From: JAKRSE01 sp943369295
GTDB lineage: Bacteria; Armatimonadota; Fimbriimonadia; Fimbriimonadales; Fimbriimonadaceae
Direction: 5' to 3'
Assembly (NCBI GenBank): GCA_943369295.1
Contig: CALRMU020000001.1
Location: forward strand, 992,001 to 1,056,000
DNA length: 64,000 nt
Made by a program: the position numbers and the translations under genes. The notes below the pieces were generated by a model. That model saw only the letters and a program-made list of their open reading frames with translations. It was not told the origin of the DNA and made no database searches. Each line of letters opens with the position of its first letter. The first letter of the stretch is position 1. Positions 34,301 to 42,495 of this stretch are shown piece by piece.

Positions 34301-34342
34301 GGAAAGTTCTGCGGCGGTAGAATGCTGCCTTAGGCTCGAGGC

Positions 34343-34969
34343 ATGAGGATATTTTTAGTTCGACACGGTCAGACAGAATGGAATTCGGAAGGGAAGGCAC
34401 AGGGCCATACCGACGTTCATTTGGATCGTGTGGGAAAAGCTCAGGCCCGGGTTGTCGCAGAGTTTTTTGACCTAAAATGCCTCGGTCGCATCTACGCCAG
34501 CGACCTGACTCGCTGCCTGCAGACAGGCCAGCCGACCAGCGATCTTCTTGAAATCGAAATGATGCTCGACCCCAGGCTGCGAGAAAGAACTTTCGGTGAA
34601 CTGGAAGGCCAGCACTATACGGTTCTCCGAGCTTATTTCGATGGAGTCTGCCGAGACCAAAAAATCCCTCGTTGGGATGTGCGTCCTAAGGGAGGAGAAA
34701 GCCTTCAGGACGTCTGGGATAGGGTCAAGCCCCTTGTCGATGAGATCACGTCATTAAATGAAGATGTCGCTCTTTTTTCGCACGGCGGCACTTGTGCCAT
34801 CATTCTCGCCCAGCTGCTCAAGGCACCGATCGAAACCGCTCTTTCCTTTAGGTTTGAAAACGCTTCGATTACAGAGCTTAAGCGTATTCCTATTGGGGCC
34901 TGGCAGCTGATCCGCTATTCTGATTCACGCCATTTGGAAGTTTTGAATGACGATTTGGCAGAGGCTTAG
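34343..34969 (+). CDS. histidine phosphatase superfamily protein (phosphoglycerate mutase-like)
   Basis: 208 residues. The catalytic motif is RHGQTEWN at residues 7-14, the second half LRERTFGELEGQHY near 79, and the second histidine is in ALFSHGGTCAIILAQLL near 147. Members act on phosphorylated small molecules (for example alpha-ribazole phosphate, phosphoglycerate, sugar phosphates); the substrate is not evident. Its end overlaps lnt by 23 bases, so the two are probably cotranscribed. Confidence 0.93.
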   Translation: MRIFLVRHGQTEWNSEGKAQGHTDVHLDRVGKAQARVVAEFFDLKCLGRIYASDLTRCLQTGQPTSDLLEIEMMLDPRLRERTFGELEGQHYTVLRAYFDGVCRDQKIPRWDVRPKGGESLQDVWDRVKPLVDEITSLNEDVALFSHGGTCAIILAQLLKAPIETALSFRFENASITELKRIPIGAWQLIRYSDSRHLEVLNDDLAEA

Positions 34970-36476
34970 CCCTTACTGGCCGGTTCTTACATCGAGCCTC
35001 ATTTATCAGTTAGGCTTTGCCCCTTTCAACCTCCCTTTGCTCTGTCTGGTGGCCTTGGCTCCCTGGCTGGCTCAGCTTCGTGACTGTGATGCCAAAACGG
35101 CGGGCAGATCCGGGATGCTTTTCGGGGCTGTTTTCGCCGCCTCCCAAATGTGGTTCGTCATTCTGCTGCTCAAAAACTGGACTGGCAGCTACATGGCAGG
35201 GATCATTCCTTACCTCTTGACCATCGGCATGGGAGTGGTGATTTTTTGGGCTGTCGCCCGGCTGATTCACGATGCCTGGAGGCGAGATTGGTGGCTGCTG
35301 ATTCCCTTTATCTGGGCCGGTGTCGAATCGGCTAGATCTCTGATTGGACCCACCGCTTTCCCTTGGGGCATCTTGGCTCACCCTCTTTGGAGCCAGCCTT
35401 GGATGGCTCAATCCGCCTCTTTTGGGACGATCTACTTTGTCTCGGCTTGGTGCGTTCTAGTTTCTTTGCTTTTGACCTGGTGGGTGTGGCCGCCTAAGGA
35501 AAAGAAGCTCCCCGCCGGAGGGACTCTCTTCCGGACCCTCTTCGTCATCGTCACCATTTTCTTCTTCTCGGTCTATCGCATGGGGCAGGAGCAGGCGGGT
35601 GTCACCAAGGCCATCACCATTGGTCAGCCTGGCATCGACTTGGCCTACACAAAAGGCGAAGAAAGGCAGGCGGCGGTAGAAAAAGCGTCTGGCGAGGTTT
35701 TGGCCAGAGTTCTTGGCTTAGGGGGAACCGATCTGCTGGTTCTGCCAGAAGGCTACGCTCCTGGCGGCCCCATCCCTCCGGTCAACCCTTTTGGGCCAAC
35801 CCCTAGTATTCCAGTTCTCTTCGGGGCCTCTCATCAAGTTGGCGACGAAGTCAGGCAGTCGGCCTTTTTGTATGAGCCCAAAAAGAACCTTTGGACGGTT
35901 CACGACAAGAACCGCTTGGTGATTTTTGGCGAGTACGTGCCCCTAAGGGGAATTCTGCCGATTGACAAGTGGTTCAACCTCGGCTTTATGAGCTTTAGCC
36001 CTGGAGACAAGGTGCGGCTGCTGACGATTGATGGCAGTCAGGTTGGTGCCGCTATCTGCTATGAGGGTCTCTTCAGCGACCTCAACGCGACCCAGAGCGG
36101 CATGGGGGCAAACCTTTTGACAGTCATCTCGATTGATGACTGGTATGTTGGCACTCCGGCCTGGGATCAGCTTTGGCAGGCCAGTGTTTGGCGATCTATC
36201 GAATCGGGTCTGCCGCTTGTACGTTCTGGCGGACTGGGCAAAAGCATGGCGACTGATTCTCGCGGGCAGATTATCAGGAGCCTAGAGCCAAACCAGCAGG
36301 TCGTCTCAAAAATTCAGATGAAGCTGCCTGATGGCAGCGACGCCAACCCTTGGCGAATGATCTTTGTCTGGCTATGCTGGGCGGTCTGCATTGGTCAATT
36401 CGGGCTTATAGTTTTTGAAAAGTGGAAGGGAAAACCCTCTACCGAAGACATGCACTCCGATGTAAAGATTAAATAG
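34947..36476 (+). CDS. lnt: apolipoprotein N-acyltransferase Lnt
   Basis: 509 residues. Six or so N-terminal helices (to about 200) precede a nitrilase-type catalytic domain. The triad is visible: Glu in VLPEGYAPG, Lys in DKNRLVIFGEYVPLRG, and Cys in AICYEGLFSD. A C-terminal helix closes the protein. Lnt adds the third acyl chain to lipoproteins, the step needed for transport to an outer membrane by Lol; this agrees with LolD/LolC-like genes elsewhere in the window. It overlaps the phosphatase gene by 23 bases. Confidence 0.95.
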   Translation: MTIWQRLSPYWPVLTSSLIYQLGFAPFNLPLLCLVALAPWLAQLRDCDAKTAGRSGMLFGAVFAASQMWFVILLLKNWTGSYMAGIIPYLLTIGMGVVIFWAVARLIHDAWRRDWWLLIPFIWAGVESARSLIGPTAFPWGILAHPLWSQPWMAQSASFGTIYFVSAWCVLVSLLLTWWVWPPKEKKLPAGGTLFRTLFVIVTIFFFSVYRMGQEQAGVTKAITIGQPGIDLAYTKGEERQAAVEKASGEVLARVLGLGGTDLLVLPEGYAPGGPIPPVNPFGPTPSIPVLFGASHQVGDEVRQSAFLYEPKKNLWTVHDKNRLVIFGEYVPLRGILPIDKWFNLGFMSFSPGDKVRLLTIDGSQVGAAICYEGLFSDLNATQSGMGANLLTVISIDDWYVGTPAWDQLWQASVWRSIESGLPLVRSGGLGKSMATDSRGQIIRSLEPNQQVVSKIQMKLPDGSDANPWRMIFVWLCWAVCIGQFGLIVFEKWKGKPSTEDMHSDVKIK

Positions 36477-36520
36477 GCCCCAGTGCCTTGCATCGTTGTC
36501 TTCTTTGGCTCATGATAACT

Positions 36521-36708
36521 GATACCAGTGCCACGAGCTTTCGGGTTCGCTCCGGTAGATCAACGGTGATCTAGCCGGGTGGCACGACCCAGTTTTCTTA
36601 AATAGCCGCGAGGCTCAGTCTCTGAGTCCTCGCAATAGAGTACAGCGCGACGAAGCGGTGAACCAACCGAGCTCCAGCGGCTTCTCCGAGAGGGGAGGCC
36701 GCTTTTTT
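36521..36708 (+). ncRNA. candidate structured RNA with a three-way junction and terminator
   Basis: About 190 bases. P1 pairs 36528-36534 (GTGCCAC) with 36579-36585 (GTGGCAC). Inside it P2 (GAGC/GCTC, 36535-36538 and 36549-36552) and P3 (TAGATCA/TGATCTA with CGG/CCG, 36553-36562 and 36567-36577) sit side by side, giving a compact three-way junction with almost no unpaired joint. A long hairpin follows (GCGAGGCTCAG with CTGAG-T-CCTCGC, 36608-36633), then CGGT/ACCG at 36656-36669, and a terminator at 36677-36708. Some bases after the second hairpin (AGAGTA, ACGAAGCGGTGAA) recall parts of the THF riboswitch, but the layout does not fit. No known family is recognised. Confidence 0.55.
36677..36708 (+). 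terminator. intrinsic terminator of the structured RNA
   Basis: An 11-bp stem (GCGGCTTCTCC with GGGGAGGCCGC, two G-U pairs) with a GAGA tetraloop is followed by six T. It ends the RNA candidate starting near 36521. Confidence 0.85.
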
Positions 36709-36923
36709 GTATTGCGGTCTTGGTGGATTTTTACATTCGTGACAAGTATCATCTTGCTGAAAAGTTCGAAGTGGGTCGTTGCTCGAGGTCAGTGAAACAT
36801 CAGGCTTGATGAGACGTCCTTAGAAACGGGCACATCTTTTCATGTGTGGCACCTCTCGTGCTTAGTATTAAATGTAGGCAATGGAGTATCAACCATTTTA
36901 TGCACTTCGTCCAAAAAGTCTGC

Positions 36924-38054
36924 ATGCCAAAATTCTCTTCCATAAAGGGTTTAAGATGGTGCCTGCTTCTACTCACAATTGCACCAACACTTTGCCTATC
37001 ACGAAATTCACAGCCTCATTGGCTGATTCAAACCAGATTTCCTGTCCCACGCCTTAAGGCCCAATTTGAGATTGTTCGGTATGGCCTTGATGGATCTAGT
37101 CAACTAAATCTTAGAGAGGAGGAAATAGTTCTGAGTGATGGTTTGGGTCCAAATGTGTCAGAGATTGCTTCACCGCATGGAACATCCTGGGCTTGGATCA
37201 GTTCTGATCCTGGAACCTTAAAGAGTCAAGTTGAGATCTGGCAGGCCAAGCCCCTCAAACGTGTTTTCAAGGCTCAGTTTGAGAGAATCTTGACTGCAAA
37301 TTGGCTGTTTGGAAATGGATGTTTGATTCTAGTAGAACATAGCACTCTCGGACCAAGAACTTGGATCGTTGATGGTAGATCCTGGAAAATGAACTCTGCA
37401 ATGCTGGGATGCTTGGGGGTCGTAGACAATCCGAACCGGAAGGAGAAGCTGAGGTTGAGGACCCAACAGACCTTTGACGAGCTGGAGCAAGCTTTGCTTT
37501 ACACCCACACAGACTACTCTTCTCAGTTGCTAAAGTCGGGAGTACTTTGGACCGAGGCAGAGATTTCAGGAGGGGGCTGGGACCGCGTGGAACCATTGAA
37601 AGCCGCCAGGCAATGGGTGTTAACCAATTCCGGCAGTGCAAATGATGCATTAGCTGCCTTTTTTCCGCTTGATATTCCGTGCAGACAGGCAGGTTTCTTG
37701 GATCATTGGGTTCAGTCTGTCGTTCAGACAGATTCTTCTGACCAAGAGGAGTTTCTAGGGAAAACCTGCCATTCTCTTTTGGTCAAAGGACAGCTAGTCC
37801 AAAGTTTTTGGACCAGAAATGCGACGAATGGTGGGCCAAGGGCAATACTGTCTTCAAACGGAGAGCTGCTCCTTTCTGGTGCTTCATTCCATGATTTGAA
37901 CAGGAGAGTTTCAACGAACCTAAAGGCCGATTTGTCGATGTTTGCTGTCAGATTGAGCAATGGCGAAAGAAGGCAGTGGACGATCAACTTGCCTAAGGGT
38001 TACGGCGATGGCCTCCTCCTGTGGTCTGATAAGAAGCGGAATTGGAAGAATTAA
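36924..38054 (+). CDS. secreted hypothetical protein, 376 residues
   Basis: From ATG 36924 the protein begins MPKFSSIKGLRWCLLLLTI, a good signal peptide (cleavage near 28); the earlier in-frame ATG at 36846 gives a poor start. The rest is a soluble, beta-rich protein with many aromatic residues (for example GTSWAWISS, GNGCLILVEHS, RTWIVDGRSW). Repeated short blades could suggest a beta-propeller, but no signature is clear. The region looks AT-richer than its neighbours, which suggests recent acquisition. No recognised family; it sits with another orphan gene to its right. Confidence 0.6.
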   Translation: MPKFSSIKGLRWCLLLLTIAPTLCLSRNSQPHWLIQTRFPVPRLKAQFEIVRYGLDGSSQLNLREEEIVLSDGLGPNVSEIASPHGTSWAWISSDPGTLKSQVEIWQAKPLKRVFKAQFERILTANWLFGNGCLILVEHSTLGPRTWIVDGRSWKMNSAMLGCLGVVDNPNRKEKLRLRTQQTFDELEQALLYTHTDYSSQLLKSGVLWTEAEISGGGWDRVEPLKAARQWVLTNSGSANDALAAFFPLDIPCRQAGFLDHWVQSVVQTDSSDQEEFLGKTCHSLLVKGQLVQSFWTRNATNGGPRAILSSNGELLLSGASFHDLNRRVSTNLKADLSMFAVRLSNGERRQWTINLPKGYGDGLLLWSDKKRNWKN

Positions 38055-38172
38055 TCGCAACGAACCACATGATCCTAAGAGAATTGTGGAAACCACAACG
38101 TTTACTGTGCATTTTGAAAGTCTTAATGTCCAAGATCAGTCATTTTATTGTGGAATCGAAGAGTGCTAGCCC

Positions 38173-38553
38173 ATGTCCCTAGCACTTGTCGTTGTCGGTC
38201 TTGTTCAAGAACCAAGCCTCAATCTGCCCGAGGTTATTGGAGACTGTAGCGTTCATTCGGTCCTGTCCTGCGAAGAAGCCTGGTTCCCCGAACTTGATGT
38301 TCGGCTCTTGGTTTTTACGGCGGTTGCGCCCTACTCACACACTTTCAAAACAAACAAAGATGTCTTCTATTTCCTTTCTGAGTTCAAGAAGCTGCATCCT
38401 TCTTGCGAGTTTTGGCTTTGCACTGAGCAAGATATCGAACCCGGAGACGTGTGTCTGAACGCACCAGAAGTTTCGTCAGTTTTAAGGATTTCTAAACTCG
38501 TTCAAATGCTAGAAGAATGGGTTTGCCTCGGGTCTCAATTTTCGGAGATATGA
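38173..38553 (+). CDS. small hypothetical protein, 126 residues
   Basis: A frame from ATG 38173 to TGA 38553 with an unexceptional composition: LALVVVGLVQEPSLNLPE, then LDVRLLVFTAVAPYSH and EFWLCTEQDIEPGD. It has no signal peptide or membrane helix. The region is AT-richer than average and belongs to the same orphan stretch as the gene before it. The frame is weakly supported and an alternative overlapping frame starts at 38186. Function unknown. Confidence 0.35.
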   Translation: MSLALVVVGLVQEPSLNLPEVIGDCSVHSVLSCEEAWFPELDVRLLVFTAVAPYSHTFKTNKDVFYFLSEFKKLHPSCEFWLCTEQDIEPGDVCLNAPEVSSVLRISKLVQMLEEWVCLGSQFSEI

Positions 38554-38613
38554 GCTGAAGCACCGCCGAAATAGTACCGATTCCCATCGCCTCCAAAAAA
38601 TGCGGCCGTCTGG

Positions 38614-39048
38614 TTATGACTTTTCAGCTTTCCAATCCTCGACCCAAATCACTCGGTCGGTCTGATCAAAACCAACAAAAGTTCCTTGAGGAATGCAGGG
38701 CTTTGTAAACAAACCCTGAGGCATATCCGCGCACCTTAGATCGTAAGAATGAATCAGAACTGTTTCTGCAGTTAAGGCTTTGGGTTTGGGATTCCAAGCC
38801 TCTATCTCCTGCTGGGATCTGGCGGATCTATCGGCTGGCCCCGTTATTGTCTCAAGTTCCGTGCGTGCCTGCCCCTTGGTTGTGGGATTGTTGAGCTTGC
38901 CCTGAAGAGCCGTCAGCCTTCCCATAGCCATAGTGGTTTTGACCTCACGAATCGTCAAGGTTCCCCCTATCAGCAGGCTGCCTATGACAATTGCGGCAAT
39001 GATCAGCCTCGCAATGAGCCACTGCTTGTCCTCGAAAATCCCGTCCAT
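38614..39048 (-). CDS. membrane-anchored hypothetical protein, 144 residues
   Basis: A single N-terminal helix (WLIARLIIAAIVIGSLLIGG near residues 10-29) is followed by a soluble part with LTALQGKLNNP and a C-terminal beta-rich segment holding two Cys (RCADMPQGLFTKPC). It is probably bound to the membrane with the C-terminus outside. No family is recognised. It lies 12 bases downstream of a YjbR-like gene on the same strand, and the GH5 gene precedes that. Confidence 0.65.
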   Translation of the reverse strand: MDGIFEDKQWLIARLIIAAIVIGSLLIGGTLTIREVKTTMAMGRLTALQGKLNNPTTKGQARTELETITGPADRSARSQQEIEAWNPKPKALTAETVLIHSYDLRCADMPQGLFTKPCIPQGTFVGFDQTDRVIWVEDWKAEKS

Positions 39049-39060
39049 CGCCTTACAAGG

Positions 39061-39423
39061 TTAGAGCAATCCTATCTCTTTTTGTTTGCTTTTCGGAAGG
39101 CCCTTAGCCACCAGTCTGTGCGAATCTTCAACCAAGCTCAATGCCAGCTGCAGAGTCTCCTCGTCCGTCACAGTCACCATCACCCAATTGTGGTGATGAA
39201 GGTAAGGAGCCGGAATAATGGCGGGATCTTGAATCAGCACCGACTGCCTATCAGAGGTGGTTTTGACCGTGACTCCCAAGGGTTCGATGCCGCTAGTGAA
39301 GACGAAGGCCTTGGTCCCCACCTTGTAGGTGGCCTGATCCCAAGGGAAGTCTTCCCAGGCTCCGGGCAGAGCCAGGCAGAAATCCCTCAGGCTTAGTCGA
39401 TAGGGGTTGTTCGGGTCCACCAC
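39061..39423 (-). CDS. MmcQ/YjbR family protein
   Basis: 120 residues, the family length. FCLALPGAWEDFPWDQATYKVGTKAFVFTSG at the start and PAIIPAPYLHHHNWVMVTVTDE in the middle are the typical blocks (LPgaee.fpfg....kv.gKvF and the Y...HWnwv region). It is a small CyaY-like fold protein that is thought to bind DNA or act as an enzyme; its role is not settled. It lies just downstream of the GH5 gene, but no functional link is evident. Confidence 0.85.
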   Translation of the reverse strand: MVDPNNPYRLSLRDFCLALPGAWEDFPWDQATYKVGTKAFVFTSGIEPLGVTVKTTSDRQSVLIQDPAIIPAPYLHHHNWVMVTVTDEETLQLALSLVEDSHRLVAKGLPKSKQKEIGLL

Positions 39424-39434
39424 AGGGGCAGAGT

Positions 39435-40430
39435 CTACTTGGTCCAGCCCTTGATGATTGATTTCACGTAGAGTCCAGATTCGGTCAGATCAGAATCCTT
39501 CCAGCCCCCCGTAGTTGAGGCGCCGGGCTTGAGCACCGAGGCTCCTTCGACCTTGTCCGCGAGAGACCAGTTGCAGTGAGTCAAGCTGTGCTTTCTCATA
39601 AAGGCAAGCCATTCTTCGGTAGATTCCTTTGCAACTCCGCCATCGCCATTGGCGTTGACTGTCCCCCACTCGGTAACCATCAAGGCAATGCCTTTTGCCA
39701 TGGCCTTTTCTGCCTTGTCTCTCAAAAACTGCTTGTGAGTTCCTGCATAAAAGTGCAGAGTGTAGGCAACATTGGGGTCCTTAATGGGGTCCTCCGCTGC
39801 CAATTCGACATCCTGAGACCAGTTAGGAGTTCCCACAACAATCAGGTTGTCCGGGTCATGAGCCCGAATCGCCTTGATCACCCTTTCGGCGTAGGGCTTG
39901 ATGACATTTGACCAGCTGACCTTAAGAGGCTCGTTGTAGATTTCGTAAATGATGTTGGGCTTGTCGCCGTATTTCTTTGCCAGATCGCTGAAGAACTTGA
40001 CTGCCTCCTCTGGGTGCTTTTCTGCCGTGTGCGAATGCCAGTCGACAATGACATACATGCCTTCCTTAATGGCCGCATCGATGACTGTCTGGGCTTTGGC
40101 CATTTCGACTTCTGGATTCTGAATGTAGCCGTCGGGTTCAGGAGCAATTGCGGCTCTCACAATGGTCGCCTGCCAGTCTTTCTTCAGCCAAGCCACCGCC
40201 TCGGCTGTGTAGTACTTGCCAATCCACTGGCTCCAAAAAAGGCTCATTCCGGCCAGACTTACTGGCTGGCCGTGCCTGCCAACAATCTTGGTGCCCTGAA
40301 CCTGCAGTCTTCCGTGACGGTCAACCGCTGATGATGTCCTCTCGTCTTTGCTGCCGCCAGCGGCACAAGCAAGGCAAAAGAGAGCGAGAGCACCGGCCCA
40401 AGTCATTCCGAGAACAGCATTGGCTGGCAT
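39435..40430 (-). CDS. cellulase, glycoside hydrolase family 5 (lipoprotein)
   Basis: 331 residues. The N-terminus has a hydrophobic segment ending FCLACAAGG, a lipobox-like site, so it is probably a lipoprotein facing the outside. The catalytic domain shows the GH5_2 features: LAGMSLFWSQWIGKYY near 62, VIVDWHSH near 140, acid/base Glu in IIYEIYNEPL near 176, YTLHFYAGTHK near 237 and nucleophile Glu in LMVTEWGTV near 264. It should cut internal beta-1,4-glucan bonds. It is the only obvious polysaccharide-degrading enzyme in this part with a secretion signal. Confidence 0.92.
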   Translation of the reverse strand: MPANAVLGMTWAGALALFCLACAAGGSKDERTSSAVDRHGRLQVQGTKIVGRHGQPVSLAGMSLFWSQWIGKYYTAEAVAWLKKDWQATIVRAAIAPEPDGYIQNPEVEMAKAQTVIDAAIKEGMYVIVDWHSHTAEKHPEEAVKFFSDLAKKYGDKPNIIYEIYNEPLKVSWSNVIKPYAERVIKAIRAHDPDNLIVVGTPNWSQDVELAAEDPIKDPNVAYTLHFYAGTHKQFLRDKAEKAMAKGIALMVTEWGTVNANGDGGVAKESTEEWLAFMRKHSLTHCNWSLADKVEGASVLKPGASTTGGWKDSDLTESGLYVKSIIKGWTK

Positions 40431-40500
40431 GATTCAAAGACCATATCACACATGGTCCGATCTTGGTCTACTGTGTGATATGGTTTGGACTCTTGGTCGC

Positions 40501-41646
40501 TCAGGTTCTTCTGAGAATCGATTCCTTAAGGAACATGTTTAGGGCTATGGCGCAGGCGATTCCGCCGATTCCTAACGATGTGGCGAGGGAGGGAAGAATC
40601 AGGGCGTAATCGACTTGATTCTTCAGCGCCTGACCCAGGGCCACCGAAGCGTTGAGGATCGGCGTCCAAGCCACCCAGGTTTCGTGGGTTCCGCCAGTCA
40701 GGCCAATAAATTGACTCATGACCGCGGGCGTCATCACCACAAAGCTCAAGAGAGCAATATAGGTTTGAGATTCTCGAATTGACCGAGACAGCACCCCAAC
40801 CAGAATCAGCATTCCAGCATAAAGCACAACCAGGGGCAGCAGGACGGCTAAGAAGGCCAAGATGGCAGGCAGCCCAAGTGACATGCCTTTCATTTCTCCA
40901 AGCTGACCCGTGGCCGCAGAGAGCCCCAAGCCAACCAGAGTCATGAGGCCGCTGGTGAGACAGAGCGTAAAGAGGCTTAAGAACTTGCCCCAGAAGATAG
41001 CCGAGCGCGGAATTGGCGCAAGGAGAATTGTCTCCAGGGTTTTGCGTTCTTTTTCACCCGGTATCAGGTCTGTGATAACGCTGCTGCCTCCGGTAAAGGC
41101 CCATAGAATGAGCAGGTAGGGAAGCATGGAGGCAAAGGGTGATCCGCTCAATCCTTCCTTTTTGGCGTAGTCAATCGCCTCAAGTTTTAAGGGCTCTGCT
41201 TCATCCAGGTTTATGCCCTTGCCAGCCAGCAGAGTCTTTAGGGCTTCACGGTTGGCTTCGGTTACGCTCTGCCTCAGTCCGCCCAAGCCAGCTAAAGAAA
41301 GGGGCCGGCTGGAATCGAAATAGACCTTGGAATCTGTACCGTTAGGGACAAAAACAAGAGCGGTTCGACCCTTTTCCAGATCCTGCAGGGCTCGACCGAG
41401 GGTTGCACGAATCATGATTCGAGCCTTGCCGCGCTTTCGTGCCTCGGCGACAATCGGGCTGCTGTCATCTCCGACTAGAGTGAGCTGAAACCCTGCCTCG
41501 CGGCTGAAGCTCTTTTCGAGTCCAGCCGTGGCTGATGTGAAGGCGAAAATGAAGATGACAGGGATGACAAAGGCTCCGAAAAGCACCCTTCTGTCTCGCA
41601 GAAATTCTGCAATTTCTTTTAGCCAAACCAAGTGCGCGCCTTTCAT
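40501..41646 (-). CDS. ABC-2 type transporter permease (NatB-like)
   Basis: 381 residues: one N-terminal helix (LFGAFVIPVIFIFAFTSAT), a large extracytoplasmic loop, then five or six C-terminal helices with GEKERKTLETILLAPIPRSAIFWGKFL, the ABC-2 signature also found in NatB. Its start overlaps the stop of the ATPase gene by ATGA on the minus strand. It should form a Na+ or drug exporter with that ATPase. Confidence 0.9.
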   Translation of the reverse strand: MKGAHLVWLKEIAEFLRDRRVLFGAFVIPVIFIFAFTSATAGLEKSFSREAGFQLTLVGDDSSPIVAEARKRGKARIMIRATLGRALQDLEKGRTALVFVPNGTDSKVYFDSSRPLSLAGLGGLRQSVTEANREALKTLLAGKGINLDEAEPLKLEAIDYAKKEGLSGSPFASMLPYLLILWAFTGGSSVITDLIPGEKERKTLETILLAPIPRSAIFWGKFLSLFTLCLTSGLMTLVGLGLSAATGQLGEMKGMSLGLPAILAFLAVLLPLVVLYAGMLILVGVLSRSIRESQTYIALLSFVVMTPAVMSQFIGLTGGTHETWVAWTPILNASVALGQALKNQVDYALILPSLATSLGIGGIACAIALNMFLKESILRRT

Positions 41647-42419
41647 TCGTCTTCTCCCTGCTGGTAGCCAACCTTCTTTAAAAAGGCCGCTTCCAGCCTT
41701 GTTTCACCTGTTTCAGCCAAAAGATCGTTGTAGAGGCCATGCCAAACTTCCTTGCCCTTGTGAAGCAGAATGACCCTCTGGCAGAGCCTCTCTGCCTCGC
41801 TCATGATGTGGGTGGAATAGAGAACGGTGATTCCCTTATCCCGGCATGACTCGATGAATTCCATCATGGTCTGGCTGGTCAAAACGTCCAGCCCTGAAGT
41901 CGGCTCATCAAAAAGCAGAACCTTTGGCCGCCCGACCAGGGCGCGGGCGATAGAGGTCCTCTGCAGCTGGCCGGTCGAGAGCCGATCGCAGAGCTGATCG
42001 GCGAAAGGAGTGATTCCCCACTCGGCAATCAGTTCTTCCACACGAGACTTCTGTTCTTTGCGGTTCAATCCGTAGAGTCCGGCAAAGTACAGAAGCACCT
42101 GCCGGGGAGTGAGCCGGTTGTAAAGCCCCGTGCTGCCGCTCAAAAGTCCAATCTGTTTTCGGACCTCTAGGGGATGCTGAACCACATCCAGCCCGGCGAT
42201 TCTCGCGTGGCCAGAAGAGGGGGCAAGAAGCGTCGAGAGGATCCTCATGAGGGTGGTTTTTCCTGCTCCGTTGGCCCCCAGCAGACCCACAACTTCGCCT
42301 TCGGCGATCGAAAAACTGACCCCAGCCACCGCTTGGACTTCTCCCTGTGGCGTGGCAAAGACCTTTGTGAGCCCTTCTACTTCAATCAAGTTATTAGTGT
42401 ATCGGTCGCCCAGGCTCAT
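41643..42419 (-). CDS. ABC transporter ATP-binding protein (NatA-like)
   Basis: 258 residues from ATG 42419; a longer frame starting at 42686 would run antisense into the divergent beta-lactamase-like gene, so the inner start is preferred. Walker A GANGAGKTT near 46, the Q-loop, LSTGQLQRTSIARAL (signature) near 138, Walker B VLLFDEPTSGLD near 160 and the switch His in YSTHIMSEAERL near 192. It powers the permease encoded next to it. The divergent gene starts 77 bases away. Confidence 0.93.
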   Translation of the reverse strand: MSLGDRYTNNLIEVEGLTKVFATPQGEVQAVAGVSFSIAEGEVVGLLGANGAGKTTLMRILSTLLAPSSGHARIAGLDVVQHPLEVRKQIGLLSGSTGLYNRLTPRQVLLYFAGLYGLNRKEQKSRVEELIAEWGITPFADQLCDRLSTGQLQRTSIARALVGRPKVLLFDEPTSGLDVLTSQTMMEFIESCRDKGITVLYSTHIMSEAERLCQRVILLHKGKEVWHGLYNDLLAETGETRLEAAFLKKVGYQQGEDE

Positions 42420-42495
42420 TTGCTCCCTGTCCTCATGCGCTACGCAGATAAAGGAGGCAGGTTTTTGCATCCTCAGGACCAGGTAGAACAGAGGC

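Larger units (their letters stand above)
36477..36923. other. 447-base intergenic region with a structured RNA
   Basis: After lnt, a well-folded RNA candidate runs from about 36521 to the terminator ending at 36708 (listed separately). The remaining 215 bases to the next gene are AT-richer and I see no further structure in them; they probably hold the promoter of the 36924 gene. Confidence 0.6.

Noticed and set aside
36541..36553. GGGTTCGCTCC looks like part of a tRNA T-arm.
   Set aside because: No acceptor, D-arm or anticodon arm surrounds it; the bases belong to P2 of the three-way junction.
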